This document shows, piece by piece, positions 37,091 to 42,941 of a stretch of 42,941 bases of DNA; the stretch's first letter is position 1, and each line of letters opens with the position of its first letter. The translations under genes and the position numbers were made by a program. The notes below the pieces were generated by a model, which made no database searches, had not been told where the DNA came from, and worked only from the letters and a program-made list of their open reading frames with translations. The stretch spans positions 1 through 42,941 of IMG/VR virus record IMGVR_UViG_3300032893_000116, one strand, 5' to 3'. The stretch is from a virus.

Positions 37091-37151
37091 CCTGGCACAA
37101 CGGCCCGGCTGGGTCAAGACTTTTCACAGTGCATCGCATGGGCGTGTTTTC
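37091..37151. repeat. 61-bp direct repeat, right copy
   Basis: Identical to 36517-36577. This copy contains the true end of the 67-aa zinc-ribbon gene and lies 49 bp upstream of the ASCH start. Confidence 0.97.
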
Positions 37152-37317
37152 CTTGGTGGTTTGGGTCGTAATACCGCGTCTCAAAATCGAGGCAGCGCCG
37201 GCAAACGGGCGCGTGCCGCCATTCGACGCTGGGTCGCCCACAATCGCAGGTGAGCTTTCCCTCGCGGGCCAGCCGGGCGCGGCGGACGTGCCAGGGTTCC
37301 TTGCGGGCAGCAGTCAC
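37114..37317 (-). CDS. Small zinc-ribbon protein, 67 aa
   Basis: The GTG at 37317 overlaps the previous stop (GTGTGA). The product MTAARKEPWHVRRARLAREG... has two Cys pairs 'LTCDCGRPS' and 'PVCRRCLDF', spaced as in a short zinc ribbon, and ends HAHAMHCEKS inside the direct repeat. Basic N-terminus suggests nucleic acid binding. Overlapping gene order indicates coupled expression with the 57-aa Cys-rich gene before it. Confidence 0.65.
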   Translation of the reverse strand: MTAARKEPWHVRRARLAREGKLTCDCGRPSVEWRHAPVCRRCLDFETRYYDPNHQGKHAHAMHCEKS

Positions 37318-37487
37318 ACTTTCAACGCCTCCCTCGCTCGAACCATTCTTTCCGCCTCCGTTGGGCAATCCTCTGCAAACGTGCATCCGTCCAGGCACGT
37401 TTCGGTCTGATCGCAGCAGGGGCAGAGCGCGTCGGCGAGCGCATATTCCCGCAGTTTTTCAAAGGCGGCTTTTTCTTTGGCGATCAT
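37314..37487 (-). CDS. Cys-rich 57-aa protein
   Basis: The ATG at 37487 overlaps the previous stop (ATGA-like). The product MIAKEKAAFEKLREYALADA... contains seven-residue-spaced cysteines 'LCPCCDQTETCLDGC' and 'EDC', probably a compact zinc-binding knuckle, with helical ends. No family known to me. It is followed by another zinc-ribbon gene, so this stretch encodes several small metal-binding proteins in a row. Confidence 0.65.
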   Translation of the reverse strand: MIAKEKAAFEKLREYALADALCPCCDQTETCLDGCTFAEDCPTEAERMVRAREALKV

Positions 37488-37948
37488 TGTAACTCAAAAA
37501 TCAGTTTCCCAGTCCGGCACTTCCCAGTTAGACTCCAACCAGCCTTTTTGAAACAGCATCCCGGATTAGTAGATCGGACCCGAGACGGATCAACCAGCGT
37601 GTAGCACCGGCGGCGGCCCCATGCAGCCCATACCACAGAGACAGCCTCTCGGATCAGCAGACTGCTAAGGACCGGGCCTTCGTTCCTGAATATCGCGCAG
37701 TTGAAACCCTCCTGAGGGGGTTGTATGTCGTCGATAAACTGCCTCCAGCAAAACAGGGCCGTCCCGTCACCCGTCAGCAAAACGAGTTTGTGCCCAGGGC
37801 CGACAAAGAGTCGCTGTCGTTGCTCGCGGTAGTGCCGTGCGGAGTAGTGCCTCTGCGCGATCTCATATCCCAGTTCATCCCCATCGCGCGTCCTAAACCA
37901 ATGCGCGCTCACCTGCGGGAGCATCTCGCTCTGCTGGAACAGATTCAC
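37484..37948 (-). CDS. Conserved phage protein, possibly acetyltransferase-like fold, 154 aa
   Basis: The GTG at 37948 overlaps the lipoprotein stop; an ATG at 37924 is an alternative. Strings 'RLFVGPGHKLVLLTGDGTAL', 'CAIFRNEGPVLSSLLIREAV' and 'CYTLVDPSRVRSTNPGCCFK' followed by 'KAGW' are well conserved among many phage and bacterial proteins, and the late pattern (Asn-Pro-Gly ... Phe-Lys-Lys-Ala-Gly-Trp) resembles GNAT acetyltransferases, although the acetyl-CoA loop is not obvious. Function unknown. Confidence 0.75.
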   Translation of the reverse strand: MNLFQQSEMLPQVSAHWFRTRDGDELGYEIAQRHYSARHYREQRQRLFVGPGHKLVLLTGDGTALFCWRQFIDDIQPPQEGFNCAIFRNEGPVLSSLLIREAVSVVWAAWGRRRCYTLVDPSRVRSTNPGCCFKKAGWSLTGKCRTGKLIFELQ

Positions 37949-38061
37949 CTAAATCCCTCCAAACATCTCCTCATTCCAAGCTCCATCGGCGAGAGTCCAA
38001 ACATATCTCGGCTCGAGCAGGAGCAAAGGGTGAGAAACAGGAGCAGAGGCAGGAGTTTCAT
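37945..38061 (-). CDS. Tiny lipoprotein, 38 aa
   Basis: The ATG at 38061 opens MKLLPLLLFLTLCSCSSRDM..., a signal peptide with a good lipobox (Leu-Cys-Ser-Cys), so the mature lipoprotein would be about 25 residues. The stop overlaps the next start (GTGA). Small outer-membrane lipoproteins act in lysis (o-spanin) or superinfection exclusion; its place in the early region favours exclusion, but this is only a guess. Confidence 0.55.
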   Translation of the reverse strand: MKLLPLLLFLTLCSCSSRDMFGLSPMELGMRRCLEGFR

Positions 38062-38098
38062 AGGTAGAATGAGAAGCTCGGGTAAGGTCGCGAGTCCG

Positions 38099-38248
38099 CT
38101 AAGAAGCCTTCCAGGAACCGCACTGGCGCGCCGGTTTGTCCTTCACGAAACCACCCGGTTCCGTCACAGGATTCCGCCCCATATTCCGCACACAGCCGCA
38201 ACTTGTTCTGTCCGGCTCGCGGTGTGGGCATTTTGGCTTTTGTTTCAT
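38099..38248 (-). CDS. Small 49-aa Cys-containing protein
   Basis: The ATG at 38248 overlaps the stop of the membrane peptide (ATGA). The product MKQKPKCPHREPDRTSCGCV... has Cys at 7, 17, 19 and 42 ('QCGSW'), perhaps a small metal site. No family recognised. The evidence for it is the overlapping start and the position in a continuous run of genes. Confidence 0.4.
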   Translation of the reverse strand: MKQKPKCPHREPDRTSCGCVRNMGRNPVTEPGGFVKDKPARQCGSWKAS

Positions 38249-38349
38249 TTCAATTCCTCAATCAGTCTTCGGGTGAACCAGCCGAGTGAAAAACCGGCCA
38301 TAATCAGCCATGTGTGGAGCAAAATTACGGAGAGAATTACCAGCACCAT
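38245..38349 (-). CDS. Tiny membrane peptide, 34 aa
   Basis: From the ATG at 38349: MVLVILSVILLHTWLIMAGF followed by SLGWFTRRLIEELK, one long membrane helix and a charged end. It overlaps the next gene by 4 bp. A competing frame from 38400 (47 aa, starting MKTHRTFELAGH, ATGA overlap with the VRR-NUC stop) covers the same bases; the hydrophobic frame looks more like a protein. Membrane peptide plus following lipoprotein recalls a spanin pair, unusual in an early region. Confidence 0.45.
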   Translation of the reverse strand: MVLVILSVILLHTWLIMAGFSLGWFTRRLIEELK

Positions 38350-38397
38350 GCTCGTAAAAAATACGATGTCCTGCGAGTTCGAATGTCCGGTGAGTTT

Positions 38398-38808
38398 TCA
38401 TACCCCAAAAAACCTACTCACTTCTTTTATAGCCATTCCCAAATCACGCGCGACAAAGACGGTCATCCCGTTGCCGCGCAGTCCGTTGCAAACGTCCGCT
38501 TGATCCGCAGTTAGATCGTTTTCGGGCGTCTTGAATTCAACGAGCACGGCTTTTCCATCCCGCAAGAGCGTGAAATCCGGCCAGCCTTTTTGAATGCTCG
38601 CAGGCTTGTCCATCCGGGAATGGACGAAGGAAATTCCACTGTAGTTAAGCCACTGAATAAACCGCTCATGCATTTCTTTTTCAAGCCCGCGCTCATATTT
38701 GTCCCGGGCTTCTGCGGTGGTCTGAGCGTGAAAACCAAGCTCGGTTCGGATTTCGGGCGCGATCTTGGATTTCACGCTGTCAGGGAGGTCTGATAGGTTA
38801 TAGCCCAT
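38398..38808 (-). CDS. VRR-NUC nuclease
   Basis: The 136-aa product contains 'FVHSRMDKPASIQKGWPDFT' and 'AVLVEFKTPENDLTADQADV', the G-W-P-D ... E-F-K pattern of VRR-NUC PD-(D/E)XK nucleases. Free-standing phage VRR-NUC proteins are thought to act as Holliday-junction resolvases or flap nucleases during replication and recombination. The N-terminal 50 residues are helical. It lies in the early replication/recombination region with RecT and the Cas4-like nuclease. Confidence 0.85.
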   Translation of the reverse strand: MGYNLSDLPDSVKSKIAPEIRTELGFHAQTTAEARDKYERGLEKEMHERFIQWLNYSGISFVHSRMDKPASIQKGWPDFTLLRDGKAVLVEFKTPENDLTADQADVCNGLRGNGMTVFVARDLGMAIKEVSRFFGV

Positions 38809-39124
38809 GGACCTCCTTCACGGCGGCGAGGGCCTCATCAATCTTCATCTGAAACCGCTTTGCGATATGGTTTCGGGCGTCTTCCAGCGCCTCCGCCAGC
38901 AATTTCGCCTTATCGGGCGATAGCCAGCCCTTGCCGCAATCTGGGGAGAGGGCCTTGCTTCTCCGATCCCGATGCTGGGCGCACTCATCGCATTTACAGA
39001 CGCTCCCCGGCGTGGACTCTATCCACGCCCTCATCTCCGCACACGCAGCCTCGGCCTTCTCCGCGCGGTCTTTCCACGCTGCGTTTGAATCCGACAGCAC
39101 TTCCTTGATGAATTCTTCGCTCAT
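38798..39124 (-). CDS. Coiled-coil protein of the early region, 108 aa
   Basis: The ATG at 39124 overlaps the previous stop. The product is helical with 'DRAEKAEAACAEMRAWIEST', then a Cys array 'VCKCDECAQH' and 'ALSPDCGKGWLSPDKAKLLA'. The string 'AEAACAEMR ... LSxDCGKGWLS' is repeated in the following upstream gene (39121-39729), so the two are paralogues. Such proteins are common, variable early genes of phages, function unknown. Confidence 0.7.
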   Translation of the reverse strand: MSEEFIKEVLSDSNAAWKDRAEKAEAACAEMRAWIESTPGSVCKCDECAQHRDRRSKALSPDCGKGWLSPDKAKLLAEALEDARNHIAKRFQMKIDEALAAVKEVHGL

Positions 39125-39729
39125 TGGGCCTCCTTCACGGCGGTGAGGGCTTGACGGGCAATCTTAGCTACTTGGCTCGGAACGACTCCGCAGGCGTTTT
39201 GCTGGCGCAAAGGGACCATATCGTTAGTGATTTCCTCCAGCGCCTCCGTCAGCAACTTGATCTTTGCTTTCTGCTGCTCAAAGCTGGAAAGCAGTTTGCC
39301 GTAAGCCGTGATTGCATCTTCGCGCAGCTTTCGGTCGCGGTCACGCTCCGACATGAGCCTGGTTGCCTCTTCCCGGCTCAGCCAGCCCTTGCCGCAGTCG
39401 GAGGAGAGGGCGTGGTCAACGTCGTGAGACTCTACACAGTCAATCGAATCACAACTCAGGATGTGTCGCATCTCCGCGCACGCGGCCTCGGCTTGCTCCA
39501 ATTTCCCTTTGCACTCTTCGTAATGGTCCAGCGCAGCCGGCCGCGCGATCTGGCCGCGCAGCATGTTGGTCCAGACGCACGCCGGGTCGGTGCGCAACGA
39601 CTCCAGCATGGCTTCAGCGTTAGCGCGTTTGTCCTGCTCAGTTTTCAACAGGCTCTTTAGCCGAGCGGCTTCCTCCTCATGTGCCTCCGCGCGGTGCAGC
39701 ATCGCGGTGAGTTCAGTGCATTCGGTCAT
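39121..39729 (-). CDS. Coiled-coil protein, paralogue of the 108-aa protein, 202 aa
   Basis: The ATG at 39729 is preferred over an upstream in-frame ATG at 39768 because it overlaps the previous stop. The product has a long helix 'HRAEAHEEEAARLKSLLKTE', the shared block 'AEAACAEMRHIL...LSSDCGKGWLS', and a second coiled-coil 'SSFEQQKAKIKLLTEALEEI'. It ends 'IARQALTAVKEAQ', similar to the paralogue's 'IDEALAAVKEVHG'. Probably produced by gene duplication. Confidence 0.7.
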   Translation of the reverse strand: MTECTELTAMLHRAEAHEEEAARLKSLLKTEQDKRANAEAMLESLRTDPACVWTNMLRGQIARPAALDHYEECKGKLEQAEAACAEMRHILSCDSIDCVESHDVDHALSSDCGKGWLSREEATRLMSERDRDRKLREDAITAYGKLLSSFEQQKAKIKLLTEALEEITNDMVPLRQQNACGVVPSQVAKIARQALTAVKEAQ

Positions 39730-39938
39730 AATAACGCCCCCACGGAAACAAGGATGACCTTCTGACACCGGAGCGGGTCCATCTTGCAGCTTTCGGAATT
39801 CACGAGGCGGTCAAAGGCTTCGGCCAGAACAGCCTCGTTCTCGGCAATAATGGCGACTTGTTTCTGGCCGTCATCTCCCATCGCCACCACGGTCCCGATC
39901 CCGCGGCGGCCTTTTAATTCTGGCAGGTTGGTAATCAT
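39726..39938 (-). CDS. Small 70-aa hypothetical protein
   Basis: The ATG at 39938 has GGAGG 4 nt upstream and overlaps the preceding stop. The product MITNLPELKGRRGIGTVVAM... has strands 'KQVAIIAENEAVLAEAFDRL' and 'CQKVILVSVGAL', an alpha-beta pattern with two Cys. Soluble, unknown function. It stands in the middle of the early operon with 4-bp overlaps on both sides. Confidence 0.65.
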   Translation of the reverse strand: MITNLPELKGRRGIGTVVAMGDDGQKQVAIIAENEAVLAEAFDRLVNSESCKMDPLRCQKVILVSVGALL

Positions 39939-40303
39939 TTGACCTCCTTCCAACACGGAGTCCACACCTTGCCGTCGGCGGAGATTTCACCACAAGTGTC
40001 AGCCAGATATTCAAACGTGTGAAATATGTCGTTTTCAAGCCACATGGAACGGCTGCTTAATCGCATGATAACGCTCCATTCCTCAGTAGCAATCCACCGA
40101 AACCACCGCGCAGCAGCGAAATCTTCGCGCGTCAGCGGGACGCGTTTTGTGGTTGGCTTGATGCGGTAGGACTCCAGCTTTTCTATCACAATGTCGGTTT
40201 GGTCATACCATTTACCTTCAATGGATTGCACTTGAACCGTCTCGCCCTCTGCCCATCGTTCGAGCAGGTTGGCAAAATGGGGCGCATTTTCTTTCGTGAT
40301 CAT
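39935..40303 (-). CDS. Conserved small early phage protein, 122 aa
   Basis: The product MITKENAPHFANLLERWAEG..., with 'GKWYDQTDIVIEKLESYRIK' and 'PTTKRVPLTREDFAAARWFR', has a layout I know from short phage proteins of unknown function ('AEGETVQ...W.D......YRIKP...VPLT'). It contains Trp-rich strands and no membrane segment. Overlaps of 4 bp with both neighbours show it belongs to the early operon; the upstream partner is the Cas4-like nuclease. Confidence 0.7.
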   Translation of the reverse strand: MITKENAPHFANLLERWAEGETVQVQSIEGKWYDQTDIVIEKLESYRIKPTTKRVPLTREDFAAARWFRWIATEEWSVIMRLSSRSMWLENDIFHTFEYLADTCGEISADGKVWTPCWKEVK

Positions 40304-41400
40304 TCGCCCTCCTTCACGATGCTCGGCGCGCTCTGTTTGCTCTCCGTGCAGCCTTGCAGGGTGTTTTCAATGGTTGACGCGAGCGCTTTTCCTTTCAGCC
40401 CGGTTGCACTCCTGATGGCGGCCTCCGTGTTCTTTTTCGTGAGCGAGACGGCTGAAACAAAGTCCTGCTCCGTGACGCCGAGCTTTACCAAGCGGTCGTG
40501 GACCGTGAGCAAGTCGGTGATCGTCTCGCGGAACGTGCCGGGCTTCAGAGTCCAGCCGGGAATTTTTCCTCCGGCCCCCATGAATGATTTCGCCTGCTCC
40601 CGAATGTCGGCAATGACGCGCTCCGCAACTTGCGCGACACCGAGATAATAGGATAGTTCCTCTGGGGTCATGTGCTGGGACTGGACACCGTTCGTTTTGT
40701 CCAGCGTGGCCAGCGCCGCCTTGCACGTCGGCCGGGCTCTGCAATACCGGCACGCCTCCAGGCTCGGCCGGAAAACCGCGTTCGGCTGCAATGCGTGTTG
40801 CATGATCAGCCCCAAATCAAACTCCGAGGCCTTCAGGTCTTCGCCTTCGTAAACGACTGGCGGCTTTGCGACCCCGTAGCGGGAGATCGTGGTGCACGCC
40901 CACGAGCGCCCCGGCCATTTTTGATCGGCCAGGACCGCGAGAGCCCGCAACTGGAGATTCACTTCGGGACTCGGCACGTCCAGCCAGCCGCTCTTGAAAT
41001 CCAGGATGACGCCGAAAGTCCCTTCGACGGCCAGCAAATCAGGAACGCCGGAAAATCGGCTTTCGTGGTCCCACAGCCGCTCTTCGATGGAAACGATTTC
41101 GGCGTCTTTCAGCAGACATTCGAGCCGCTTGGTAACCGTCTCTTCTGCGGTAGCCCAAATGGCCTCCGCAACGTCCAGATTCGCGGGACTCAAAACCGGA
41201 AGAACGCCCCGGTAAATCCCGATTTCGTGTTCGGCTCTGAGCTTGAGCCATTCGTGAATTTTGTTCCCATCCTCGGTCCACTCGCGGGGTTTTTCCGGCA
41301 GCCCGCAGTCCTGCTCCGCGCGGAATTTGGCGGGGCACAGGCTCATTGCGTAAAAGCCGGAGGCGCTGGGTTTTCCGGCGCGGGGGTCAGGGGTGTTCAC
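40300..41400 (-). CDS. Cas4-like PD-(D/E)XK nuclease (DUF2800-type)
   Basis: The GTG at 41400 overlaps the previous stop (GTGA) with GAGGG upstream. The 366-aa product has 'RFSGVPDLLAVEGTFGVILD' plus 'FKSG', the D-(x)n-D-x-K nuclease core, and Cys residues placed as in iron-sulphur nucleases: one near residue 21 ('SLCPAKF') and 'CRYCRARPTC' near residue 230. This is the arrangement of AddB/Cas4-type 4Fe-4S exonucleases. With RecT two genes upstream it forms a recombination pair, the exonuclease making ends for annealing. Confidence 0.85.
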   Translation of the reverse strand: MNTPDPRAGKPSASGFYAMSLCPAKFRAEQDCGLPEKPREWTEDGNKIHEWLKLRAEHEIGIYRGVLPVLSPANLDVAEAIWATAEETVTKRLECLLKDAEIVSIEERLWDHESRFSGVPDLLAVEGTFGVILDFKSGWLDVPSPEVNLQLRALAVLADQKWPGRSWACTTISRYGVAKPPVVYEGEDLKASEFDLGLIMQHALQPNAVFRPSLEACRYCRARPTCKAALATLDKTNGVQSQHMTPEELSYYLGVAQVAERVIADIREQAKSFMGAGGKIPGWTLKPGTFRETITDLLTVHDRLVKLGVTEQDFVSAVSLTKKNTEAAIRSATGLKGKALASTIENTLQGCTESKQSAPSIVKEGE

Positions 41401-41687
41401 GATTCCCTCGCTTTCAGCATCGCGTCGGCCAATGCGTATGCGGTCGTTGCCATCAGTTCGGATTCCGGCCATCCCTCGATTGTCCCGAGTTTAGGATAAC
41501 CCTGCCCATCTAATCCGAAACTCATTCCCTGCAACGCCATCCCCGCAAACCAATCGCGGAGAGACATTCCCGCAGTAGAGTTGACTCCGTGCAGTTCAAA
41601 TCCGTCCGCAATGATCGTACGAGCGCGGATTGATTCAACGACCGGAAACGCTGGCCCGCCATTCGGTTTAGCTGTTTTTGTTTCCAT
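41397..41687 (-). CDS. Conserved small phage protein, 96 aa
   Basis: The product has 'NGGPAFPVV', 'GMSLRDWFAGMALQGM' and 'ATTAYALADAMLKARES', a pattern frequent in short phage and prophage proteins between recombination genes. Its role is unknown. It overlaps the RecT gene by 20 bp and the nuclease gene by 4 bp, so it is expressed with them; it may assist recombination but nothing in the sequence shows how. Confidence 0.75.
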   Translation of the reverse strand: METKTAKPNGGPAFPVVESIRARTIIADGFELHGVNSTAGMSLRDWFAGMALQGMSFGLDGQGYPKLGTIEGWPESELMATTAYALADAMLKARES

Positions 41688-42768
41688 AGAAACTCACGAT
41701 TTTGGCGAGCGTTGCGGCTTTGATGTTCGCGAACAGATCAGCGGGGACTTCGCTCCACTCGCAGCACTCCGAAATATCCACGCCCAAATCGTTCTTGATG
41801 GCGGTGCGGAAATCATCAAACGAGACACCGGCCTCCTGGCATTGTGCGACAACCTCGTCGGACCACGATTGAACGCGGGCAGGTTCGGCTGGCGGGGATT
41901 GCTGTTCCGGGGCTGGTGCGGTTTCCTTTGGCCTGTTCACCGATCCCGGCGGCCGGCCGCGGCGGCGGGGCGGTTCCTGCTGGCCGGCTGGAGTTGGGAC
42001 GCCGGCAGCGATGGCTTCCTGAGCCGGAGCAGTCGGCGCGGGTTGGCTGCTCGGTCCCGGCTCGATTGGTCCGAGCATGGCCGGCGGCTGCTCCCGCGTC
42101 GGGAATATCGGCCGCACGATTTCGGAAACCACCTTCGCGGCGGCGGGATTATCCTCTCCCTGAATGTAAAGCCCACCGAGCAGCGTCGGGAACGTGCTTC
42201 TCAAGGCGTCGGCTTCCGCGCATTTGACGATCTGCTCTGCGGCCTTGGCGCCCTCCCAAAACGGCGTAGGGTAGCGCGGCTTCCGTTGTGCGATGGACAG
42301 CCGCCGATACATCGGCTTTCGGCCCGATCGATGGACGCGAGCCCATCCCCCAACCACCGTTTCAACGTCGGGGATGAAGAAGTCCCCCTCCCGCTCTTTC
42401 ACGTCGTTTTCACCGTCCATCAGAATTACTCCGGACTCCATCCCTTCGAAGTCTGGGCACGTCTCTGCGCGCTTCAAGAGCGACTGGTGAGATGCGATCA
42501 GGCTGTAGCTGGGACCGTCCGCGGCATCGTAGCCCACCAGGTAGGCGTCGCCGGCGAATGGGTTAAGGCGTTGGGCCTGGCAGAGCATCAGGAAGCGCAT
42601 TGCGTCACGCTCTGAGCAGGTTTTGCCTGATTTCGTCGGCGTGGCGATCATGGTCTGAACAATGCGGATGTTCAGTCGGATTTTGTCGGGTGCTCCGAAC
42701 GGGACGAATTCAACGGATTTCTCCGGGTCGATTCGTTGGAGCGTGGTGGTTTGATTTTGTGGATTCAT
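41668..42768 (-). CDS. recT: RecT/Bet-type single-strand annealing protein
   Basis: The 366-aa product has the RecT core at residues ~40-200: 'MLCQAQRLNPFAGDAYLVGY', 'SLIASHQSLLKRAE', 'SIAQRKPRYPTPFWEGAKAA' and 'EADALRSTFPTLLGGLY'. The C-terminal part is Pro/Gln-rich with a basic 'PRRRGRPPGSVNR' that resembles an AT-hook, then a helical end. RecT-type proteins pair single strands in phage recombination; together with the Cas4-like nuclease it forms a Red-like system. It is the gene after the metallopeptidase, at the right edge of the unit. Confidence 0.88.
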   Translation of the reverse strand: MNPQNQTTTLQRIDPEKSVEFVPFGAPDKIRLNIRIVQTMIATPTKSGKTCSERDAMRFLMLCQAQRLNPFAGDAYLVGYDAADGPSYSLIASHQSLLKRAETCPDFEGMESGVILMDGENDVKEREGDFFIPDVETVVGGWARVHRSGRKPMYRRLSIAQRKPRYPTPFWEGAKAAEQIVKCAEADALRSTFPTLLGGLYIQGEDNPAAAKVVSEIVRPIFPTREQPPAMLGPIEPGPSSQPAPTAPAQEAIAAGVPTPAGQQEPPRRRGRPPGSVNRPKETAPAPEQQSPPAEPARVQSWSDEVVAQCQEAGVSFDDFRTAIKNDLGVDISECCEWSEVPADLFANIKAATLAKIVSFYGNKNS

Positions 42769-42806
42769 GGTTTATCAGTTTCTCGGATCTTGTTTTGGTT
42801 TGGTGG

Positions 42807-42941
42807 TTACTTGGCGAGCGCGCTATTCTGAGCGCGCGCCGATTTTTTGATCGTTTCGAGACCGCGCTTCCAGTCCCCTTCGGGGATCGGCTGGCCTTCC
42901 CCGGCGGCCGTGCGGATGGTGACGGTGTTTCCCCTGGCGGC
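42807..42941 (-). CDS. Phage metallopeptidase, C-terminal end (continues at position 664-1)
   Basis: The frame enters from the right edge and stops at TAA 42807-42809 after 'SARAQNSALAK'. Because 42815-42941 duplicates 1-127, this is the same gene as the 1-664 entry; only 42807-42814 adds new coding bases. The following 38 bp to recT show no feature. Confidence 0.8.
   Translation of the reverse strand, partial: AARGNTVTIRTAAGEGQPIPEGDWKRGLETIKKSARAQNSALAK
42815..42941. repeat. Terminal direct repeat, right copy
   Basis: Identical to positions 1-127. See the left copy for the interpretation as a circular or terminally redundant genome. Confidence 0.95.

Overview
This window looks like one complete circular (or terminally redundant) genome of a tailed double-stranded DNA phage of siphovirus type. 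The first and last 127 bases are identical and a gene reads straight through the join, so the unique unit is 42,814 bp. Nearly all genes are on the minus strand and packed with ATGA or GTGA stop/start overlaps. The host is probably a member of Verrucomicrobiota. That is inferred only from style: fibre and secreted proteins very rich in Thr, Asn and Ser with 'TNTNG'-like runs, a fibronectin-III-like secreted protein, and high GC. No integrase, tRNA, CRISPR array or recognisable endolysin was found.

Reading with the minus strand, an early transcript begins near 2.6 kb at a small ribbon-helix-helix regulator. It continues through a DUF6948-like protein, a Gly-X dipeptide-repeat protein, membrane and hypothetical proteins, and a phage metallopeptidase that spans the contig join. 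It then runs through RecT, a Cas4-like PD-(D/E)XK nuclease, VRR-NUC, an ASCH protein, a replication initiator with an internal duplication, and a DnaB-type helicase (42.8 to 34.1 kb). The same run of genes carries on into a short tape-measure protein, a tail hub and a tip protein (32.5 to 27.3 kb), and stops at an intrinsic terminator at 27.25-27.30 kb. A strong-looking promoter at 27.2 kb then starts the late genes: TerS, TerL, a Mu gp29-like portal, a Mu I-like protease/scaffold, a decoration protein, the major capsid, a head-tail connector, a MuF-type minor head protein with a C-terminal nuclease-like domain, the tail completion, terminator and tube proteins, fibres, and a lysis-like cluster ending at 5.8 kb.

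The only plus-strand block (2.78-5.80 kb) is a set of very small proteins, including two XRE-family repressors in duplicated two-gene units. It has two promoters whose -10 boxes are overlapped by related 17-bp inverted repeats in the same register. The first promoter is followed by a roughly 300-nt leader full of hairpins. Four of the small genes are preceded by C(UUCG)G or GNRA tetraloop hairpins directly in front of the ribosome binding site, with one compensatory base change between copies. This block and the early minus-strand promoter are divergent, as expected for a genetic switch.

The least ordinary features are: (i) six Sec-type signal peptides on proteins encoded inside the head/tail/fibre operon; (ii) the repeated tetraloop leaders and structured leader of the plus-strand block; (iii) accessory domains inserted into the portal, protease and MuF proteins; (iv) tape measure and tail tip genes placed before the terminase, far from the tail tube gene; (v) an ASCH cassette flanked by 61-bp direct repeats; and (vi) a hexanucleotide-repeat gene.
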